Positions 57,914 to 64,000 of a DNA stretch of 64,000 nucleotides are shown in pieces. Origin of the DNA: Allium sativum (Eukaryota > Streptophyta > Magnoliopsida > Asparagales > Amaryllidaceae); the NCBI GenBank assembly GCA_030737875.1, contig JASFAX010000020.1, positions 33,370,688-33,434,687 on the forward strand, in the 5' to 3' direction. Position 1 is the stretch's first letter; each line of letters opens with the position of its first letter. The notes under the pieces are model-generated. The model did no database searches, had not been told where the DNA came from, and was given only the letters and a program-made list of their open reading frames with translations. The translations under genes were made by a program, and so were the position numbers.

Positions 57914-57925
57914 AGTGGGGGAGAA
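57914..57925 (+). other. polypurine tract of element D
   Basis: agtgggggagaa lies directly before the 3' LTR and is preceded by ggggacgaaatcctttta, the usual chromovirus 3' signature. Confidence 0.9.
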
Positions 57926-58180
57926 TGTAACACCCCGGATTTTTCCGTTAACAGTAAATTAACAAATTAAAGTATAATTAAATTGTAACAGAAAAATTAA
58001 GGGAAACGGACATCACCATTGCGTTCGTCTCGGAATTCTGCTTGAGATAGAGTCCGAGTTTGCGCAAAACGGATAACGTATGAAGAAGATATCTTTAATT
58101 TAAATATTACAGCAAAACATGAAAAAAGAGAAGTAAGGAGAGGACAATAATTATTATTATTCTAAGACTTATTAACAAAA

Positions 58181-58254
58181 GCCTCTGTAGCTCAGTTGGT
58201 TAAGGCATTGGATTTGTAGCATGGAGGTCGGGGGTTCGAACCCCGGCGGCGACA
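58181..58254 (+). other. tRNA-like sequence in the 3' LTR of D
   Basis: Identical to 51615-51688 as far as I can see. A and B boxes are intact; the other stems are weak. Confidence 0.5.
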
Positions 58255-58380
58255 TAATTTTTATCTCTGTTTTAGAGAGGGCCAACTGAGCATGCAAATA
58301 CATGTACGTATACAAATTCAAATTTTGAAAGGATAAAACGTACATATAAGGAAATAAAGAAAATATATGTATATATATGA

Positions 58381-58382
<2 letters not shown>

Positions 58383-58416
<34 letters not shown>
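58383..58416. repeat. TA microsatellite in the 3' LTR of D
   Basis: About 16-17 TA units, a few bases longer than the 5' LTR copy. Confidence 0.95.
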
Positions 58417-58419
<3 letters not shown>

Positions 58420-61403
58420 AAAATATATGTATACAATAGATAAAATTCAAATAGACTAAAACAGCTCAATTTAAAGTTTAATTTTTGAAAATCGAACTCA
58501 GTCCCTCCTGGCTGGCCTGGTCGGTGTGTGGTCGAATTTCTGTGGTCTGCTTTGTCATTAGGGCTAGGTGGCGGGTTTTTATTGGTCTCTCTTCCTAATG
58601 AATGGCTATGATCTAACCTAGCAACATCAAGGGTCCTAATCAATTCCTAACCTCTATATAAACAACCCTAGACTAAACCCTAATCTATTCATTCAAAATA
58701 AGATTATAGCCGCCATGTTGCTGAGGAACGACAAAGAGTAGCCGCCAACTAGAGGGGATTAGGAAGAAAGTTCTAAGGCCTAAAGCAAATTCAAAGCAAC
58801 CTAAAGCTAATCAATTCAACAAAGGAATCATATCTCTTAATTAGAGAATTCGCCGCAACCATTGTAAGTAGAGTATTACTTTGGTATTAATAAACAACTG
58901 TGTTAATGTGTATGCTTGAATTGTGGCAATGAAAGTAATTCATATTTGTGCAAAATTATGTTATTCATTATAAAGAACTACATGCGGTAGTTCTATGCAA
59001 ATATACGTTTGGAATATTGCGCAAATTATGTAATCTATGTTGAAGCTGCATGTATGTAGTTGAGTGAAATTTATGCAAGTTTGGGGCTTTGTTATTATGT
59101 CGTTATGATGTATATTTTTGTGCATAAATCATTTTGCAAGTAATTGAGACAAGTTTGGTTGTTATAGTTCATATGAAACTATGTTGGAATTTTGACACCA
59201 TAATCCATATATTAAGTCATGCTTTTGCAAAACTTATGAATATGGCTAGGCTATGAATGATATTTGGCATAATTGAAATCTATGATTAAGTCTATCTTGT
59301 TTACAAGAATTATATGATGACATATGTGAGACATGGCTAAGTTAGACTCAAAAATCCCTTTTTGCAAGTTTAAAGCAAACACCATGTTTAGGAATATTTA
59401 TGCATAAGTATGTTTATACCATCGTTATGTGATTAGGCTTAAATCATGATTAAGTTGAATTATGCTATGTTCATGCTAGAAGTATTTATGCCATACTTAT
59501 GTTTCACAATATGCCATGCCTATGCAAGAAGTATTTTATGCCATGCTTATGTTTGACAATATGCCATGTTTATGCTAGAAGTATTTAGGCCATGCTTATG
59601 TTTGACATTATGCCTAAATAAGAATATAGGTTCATGTTGTAGTTAAACCTATGCAAGTTTACATGCCTTGATTTATGTCACCTATGTTTTATGACCAAAA
59701 TACATGTCACCACTATGCAAGTACACCAATTTCTATTATGTATTTTCCAACGTCATATGCAAGTTCATGCGCTCACTTTCCCCTCTTTGTGTATACGCCA
59801 TAAGCCTCCCCTTTTCGCATGGCTAAATTGGGCTTTAAAAGGCTAAGCCCAATATATATGAACGGACTTGTAAAACGGGGGAAAATAACGTTGGGTTAAA
59901 ATTAATTAATGAATGAAAATATGAAATAGAAGGGCCCAAAGTCAAGTATGGGTTGGGCCCATGATTGGTGTAACCTTTACACCATTAACTTAATAATGGG
60001 CCGCAAATATTTACATATAAGAAATAAAGAAGAATGACAAGATATATAAATGTAGAAAATACGATATGTTTAACCCGAGGTTGGATTGAGTTGTGATGTA
60101 AACCTGCCCGGAACCGCCCGGCTGTCCAGTAGTCACAACAATACCTATCCAATGTGGGAGGTTAAACATGGAGCCCAATAAGGACCCGAGGTTAGACTGA
60201 GTTGTGGCGTAAGACTGCCCGGAACCAACCGGCAACAGGCAGCCACAGCAATACCTGTCTAATGTGAGAGGTTAGGGCCTTAATAAGACAATTAAGGCTG
60301 AATCAGGATTGTTAGGATTAAGTGGACTAAGACTTAATCAAAATGGAACATGCTAAACTAAACGGACTGGTGGGGTTAGGTTAGAAAACACTTAACCAAC
60401 TTAGCATGTTGGCTAGAGATAGAAAACCTAGTAACGGGGGACCCTTTTCAGCAGTAACCCTACACGGTGTATCATGATACCCTGAAACTAGGCAGGGTGG
60501 GGCACGATTAATGGGCTGATTGTAAGAGGTCAAAAATCGACGGCGGTGGTGTAGCAGTGTAGGTTCTAACGGTGTGCGGGCGTGCACGCACTCCGGCGCA
60601 GAAAAATAAAGCACTGGACACCAGTAGCATACCTTTGCACTCTAAGGTTGTGTCGGGTTGCCACTATGGGACTTGATACACCCCATGGTGGGACCAGCAT
60701 AGGTAACTACAGACATCGGGGGCCGTAAGACACATGTAACTATGCGAGTAGGAGCCGATCATCGTAGAATGGATCACATCACCCTGATTTTGGGGTGCAA
60801 ATTGGAAACTAGTTTATATGGGTTCAGAGATTAACATGGGGTACGATAGTATATTCGACCCTAGATAACTTAACCAAGTTTATAATGTTGCCCACTTCCT
60901 GTTTTACTTATCATACCCAGTTCTTTATTCATAGACAAAGTAGTACTAGACTTACTCAGGCTTTATGTCTGACTCTGTTTTTCTTTCGTCTTCTTTCTTC
61001 CGTTTCCCCCCCTCCAGGTCCTCAGGGAGGGAACACAGCAGCTTGACCTACCTCAACATCCAGCTTGAAGAAGAGAAATGTATTGCTTGGACTTTCCTGT
61101 TTTGAACTATGGCTTTGGACAATCCACTATGGGGCTTTGGCAGTTTGTCTATGTTTTATTTATGCTTCTTTAAAAATAATGTACTCAAGACAGATTATGA
61201 AGTGTTATGTTATGTTTTTGGAAAGGATGTTGTTGTAACACGTATTTGACTTTATGAAATAAAGTTTGTTGTTCTTCCGCTGTTTACAAATATGTGTTCT
61301 TATATCTGTCTTGTATATCTGTGACTTGTACTTATAAACCTCCACCAAAATTAGGGCATTCCCTTTGAGAGTGACCTTAACGGAGGTGGGGTGTTTCAAG
61401 CTA

Positions 61404-62575
61404 TGAAAATAGGAGTTTTCTCAGGACGCTGAGCAGGCCGTCGCATTCCACCCATGTCAGGTACAACGGGGTCAGACATCACCGCATCACCTTAGCCCAA
61501 ATACTCGACAGAGTCCAAATCCCCCAAGTATCCAAACGTCCTCGAGGAACCCTACGCCTGAATGACAGGACAAGCGGAACTTCCAACGGTCATTCTTGAA
61601 GTTACATCGACCCTCAAACCATATGCGTTCTCGTCAACTCTCTTATCACCCCCTTCAGTAATCGACAACAGAGGTCGATCGTTCACATCAGGGATTAAAT
61701 GCGTCAGTTTAAGAGACTTGCTAGCAGGACTTTGGGAGTGCATAGAAGCTTTTCCAAGAGATCGTGTAGAGCAAATAATTGGTACTTACAGAGGTTTTCC
61801 TCTGAAAGCAACACCTCTCTGCTTCTTTCCCTTTTGTCAATAGAAATTAAAGAATTAAGGAGGCCTTGATCCAAAGAAAGTCCTGCAACAGAAGGAATCA
61901 CTACAAAAGTTAGAAAGAAAACCGAATGAGAAAGAGAAAAGGAATGAGAACTCGAGGAGAAAAGGTATAATTACCTCCTTCGGCCCATCGTCCATTAAAA
62001 CTAGCAGGACACCGGACAAAGAAATATTGATCAGGGAACCCCTTAGCTCCATCCGTCAAACAAGTGATAATTCTATCATGCATACTCTCCATAAAAAAGA
62101 ACGAGGGACCGTCTACCTAGCTCTTCTTAAAGGTATATAAAGAGCAAATATCCGCAAATGTAGGTTCCAGATGTCGGACCTTCATGAAAAGTATGTACAA
62201 CCCAAGCAAGATTTTATACCCACTAGGGTACAGCTGATACAAGGCAATGGCCAGTGGCCACAAAACCGACTCCAGATAAGGATTGAAGGGGGGAATCGCC
62301 CCGTGGAATAGCATGTGATAATTGACCGCTACATACCAGGAGGGCAGACAATCTGCCAGCTCCCCCTTTCTGGGAAATCTAGTTTCATCTTTTGAAAACC
62401 CAAAGAGATTGCACATTTGTAAAAACTGATCAAAAGAAAGCATCGATTTACGGCAGCCGGCCGCCACCCCATCAAAGAAGCGAGGTTGGGGATGAGTTTG
62501 ACTAACGGCCAAACCAAGACCAATAGCCGGGGCAACCTCACTTGCCCGATCCAGATTCTCTCGTTCCCCAGACAT
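61404..62575 (-). pseudogene. element C antisense ORF, N-terminal part, with introns and premature stops
   Basis: The ORF starts at Met 62575 (MSGERENLDRASEVAPAIGL). The first exon runs to about 61975 in one phase, with one stop at 62117-62119. It contains FHGAIPPFNPYLESVLWPLA and FADICSLYTFKKS, then after the stop SFFFMESMHDRI and GFPDQYFFVRCPASFNGRW. It ends at a gtaatt donor (61974). An acceptor ctgttgcag at about 61883 opens a 93 bp exon (61790-61882, LSLDQGLLNSLISIDKRERS) that stays open in the correct phase and ends at a gtaagta donor. A third exon, open in a compatible phase, starts near 61750 and reaches 61404, with stops near 61552 and 61492. Element D then interrupts, and the coding continues at 51354. 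The N-terminal part resembles the plant domain annotated as putative gypsy-type transposon. Function is unknown. Confidence 0.65.
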
Positions 62576-63643
62576 AACGAATTAACTGGGATTGAGATGA
62601 ACAGGTAGTTAGTCATATATCAGCATGGATAAGTATGCTTAAAAAGAAATTACAAACTGAATGGTTAAGAGTCAAAAGAATAGCAGAAGTCCTGCCACGA
62701 CATGGGTATTCCATTGAACGACCAATTAAGGCACGATGAATTAAAAGTGTTGTTTCTTAGCCATTTCAGAAAATGACTTGCCAGCATAAAAAGGGCTAAA
62801 GGCATCATCAAAGGATTCTGCCTAATGTCCAAGCACATACTAAGTCAAATCAACACTTCTCCAATATCGCAACCATCGATTTCAGCAATTTAGTGTTGCC
62901 AATTGAGAATCCTTCCTTGCGCAACTAAAAGAATTAACCCAAAACCAGAAATAAAAGGGGGCCGGGGGAGGGAATTCACTTACGAGTGAAACTCAACTCG
63001 AAGAAAGGAGCGTTGTAGCCGGAAAATGAAGTTGAAGGAAATCGCCAACTAAAGGAGAACAGGCAAGACGATCAACCAAATAAAGAGAATCGAAGCCCCA
63101 AAAGGAAACAACGAGGTCTTCTACGATGAAATCGCCATTAAAATGGATTTATTGGGGAGATATGAAAGCGGGAAAATGAAGAGGAAATACTTAGGAGGAC
63201 TAGAAGCCCCTTTTTATGATGTGATAGCCCAATTAGGATCTAGTGATCCGGTTTAGCATACCCGGGAAATGTCCCGCCAAATGCCCAAAAACAAGCAATT
63301 GTCAAAATGTCTAAGTTTTGCAAATGTGAGATATTTGTGAGGGCGCAGAACATTGGACTTAATCCATCTAGGGCATTCTCACCTCGTCAACCTAGTACTT
63401 AATTACACAAAAGTGTCTCTTCAGATTTTAGCTGGCCTCCTAAAATTCAGCCATTCGCATAGTAATCAAAGAGATACATCGAGCCTCTCGCTCATAGGAA
63501 AAAACAATACCAATCAGCAACGATGAAGTAATCTAAATGATTGGCACGACCGAGCCCTCAACAAATCAGCACAAACCGACCAACCAATGTGTGATCAAAT
63601 ACGTTGAAGCCCACGATTCCATAAACAAAAGAAATCACGGACT
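62576..63643 (-). other. element C 3' region upstream of the antisense ORF
   Basis: No recognisable coding sequence. If the antisense ORF is expressed, its promoter would lie here, on the minus strand, upstream of 62575. I cannot assign a specific TATA box. 63537-63803 is a chance frame spanning the LTR boundary. Confidence 0.4.
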
Positions 63644-63655
63644 TCGAGGGGCAAG
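63644..63655 (+). other. polypurine tract of element C
   Basis: The bases tcgaggggcaag lie just before the right LTR. Element B's tract is nearly the same. Confidence 0.75.
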
Positions 63656-64000
63656 TGTAAATCCCAAAAAAATCATGTGCACATTAGGTAAAGGGTACGA
63701 GGTGGATGTCGTCAGGGCCGGCCGTGCACGATGCACCCGCTCGAAGCAAGATCCATATATCGAACCCAAGGCAGGTCGAGTCAACCGCTGCATCCGAAGA
63801 TAACAGTATAACATATTATAAGAAGTAGGACACGATAAAGATAAAGGTCGCATATCCTGAGAACCGCTCAAACACCAAAATGAGGCAAGTCACCCACTCA
63901 ACCTAAGCAGGGGCGACCTCATAACAAAGCCTCGAAGCCAAAAAGCGACATACAAAGGCAACACGAAGACAAGCGCCCTTGGACCGAGAAGGACAGTCGC
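63656..64000 (+). repeat. element C 3' LTR, first 345 bp (continues outside)
   Basis: It starts tgtaaatccc and matches 46296-46640. The remainder, about 740 bp, should follow beyond the window. Confidence 0.88.

Larger units (their letters stand above)
51360..61398 (+). mobile_element. Tekay-like chromovirus D, young, pol mostly deleted, 10.0 kb
   Basis: Two LTRs of about 3.47 kb (51360-54828 and 57926-61398) start TGTAACACCCCGG and end GGGGTGTTTCA. The flanking duplication is agcta (51355-51359 and 61399-61403). Primer site TTGGTATCAGAGC, open gag-protease frame, chromodomain end and polypurine tract are all present, but RT beyond its first residues, RNase H and most of integrase are missing. 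By eye the LTRs differ at only about 14 bases plus a microsatellite length change, so it is much younger than its surroundings. It lies in the antisense ORF of element C. Confidence 0.95.
57926..61398 (+). repeat. element D 3' LTR (3473 bp)
   Basis: Partner of 51360-54828. Substitutions seen by eye include positions near 58028, 58117, 58380, 58885, 58906, 59104, 59505, 60505, 60513, 60582, 60977, 61062-61063 and 61242. It carries the same tRNA-like segment, microsatellite and tandem repeats. Confidence 0.95.
46296..64000 (+). mobile_element. Tat-like Ty3/gypsy element C, non-autonomous, split by element D, right end outside window
   Basis: The left LTR (46296-47382) is followed by a TGGCGCCCACCGTGGGG primer site and a gag remnant. 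A polypurine tract and the start of the right LTR lie at 63644-64000, matching the first 345 bp of the left LTR. The interior without D is about 6.2 kb. It holds gag and an antisense ORF but no protease, RT or integrase. atcat (46291-46295) is the candidate duplication; its partner is outside. Gag end, primer site and polypurine tract are very like element B, so both are members of one lineage. Confidence 0.85.

Noticed and set aside
63537..63803. An 88-residue plus frame near the right edge
   Set aside because: It spans the boundary between the interior of element C and its LTR and has no recognisable product.

Overview
This window is AT-rich nuclear DNA of a flowering plant, most likely a eudicot. 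It consists almost entirely of nested transposable elements, and I found no intact host gene. The plant assignment rests on the element types: Tekay-like chromovirus and Tat-like Ty3/gypsy elements, a Ty1/copia relic, L1-type LINEs with a DUF4283-like ORF1, and a CACTA transposon whose ends start CACTACAA. A broken plant DUF639-family gene also points to a plant. I did not identify the species.

Left block (1-34650) is a stack of insertions. A decayed minus-strand copia relic (33601-34650) abuts an LTR fragment (F, 32818-33600), which appears to be split by a minus-strand chromovirus (A, 2708-32817). Four things interrupt A. A 13.2 kb CACTA element (2870-16077, TSD aga) lies in its 3' LTR. A Tat-like gag-only element (B, 24483-31405, TSD ggtct) lies in its 5' LTR. 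A 742 bp inverted-repeat element (18818-19559) lies in its integrase. A further LTR end (1-2707) cuts off its left edge. The CACTA element carries a solo LTR (3750-7331, TSD tcgtc) and a multi-exon, mutated DUF639 gene copy (about 8540-10600, minus), and I see no transposase in it.

Middle block (34650-45700) is mostly anonymous AT-rich DNA with a CA/TA microsatellite and two minus-strand LINE insertions. The first (39805-41674) has a poly(A) tail, a perfect 15 bp target duplication and an ORF1, but no reverse transcriptase. The second (about 41729-44270) is a 5'-truncated ORF2 fragment with a YADD motif.

Right block (45702-64000) is a second nest. LTR start E (45702-46295) is interrupted by a plus-strand Tat-like element C (46296 to beyond the window), with a gag remnant and a long antisense ORF that appears to contain introns. 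C is in turn interrupted by the young chromovirus D (51360-61398, TSD agcta). D has two nearly identical 3.47 kb LTRs, one open gag-protease frame and a chromodomain end, but most of pol is deleted. Each D LTR carries a tRNA-like sequence with A and B boxes.

Nesting gives relative ages: copia relic, then F, then A, then the insertions into A, with the solo LTR younger than CACTA; separately E, then C, then D. The observations most worth following are the gene-carrying CACTA element, the ORF1-only LINE, the spliced antisense ORF, the young pol-deleted D element with tRNA-like LTR motifs, and the small inverted-repeat element with repeated CATGCA-type palindromes.
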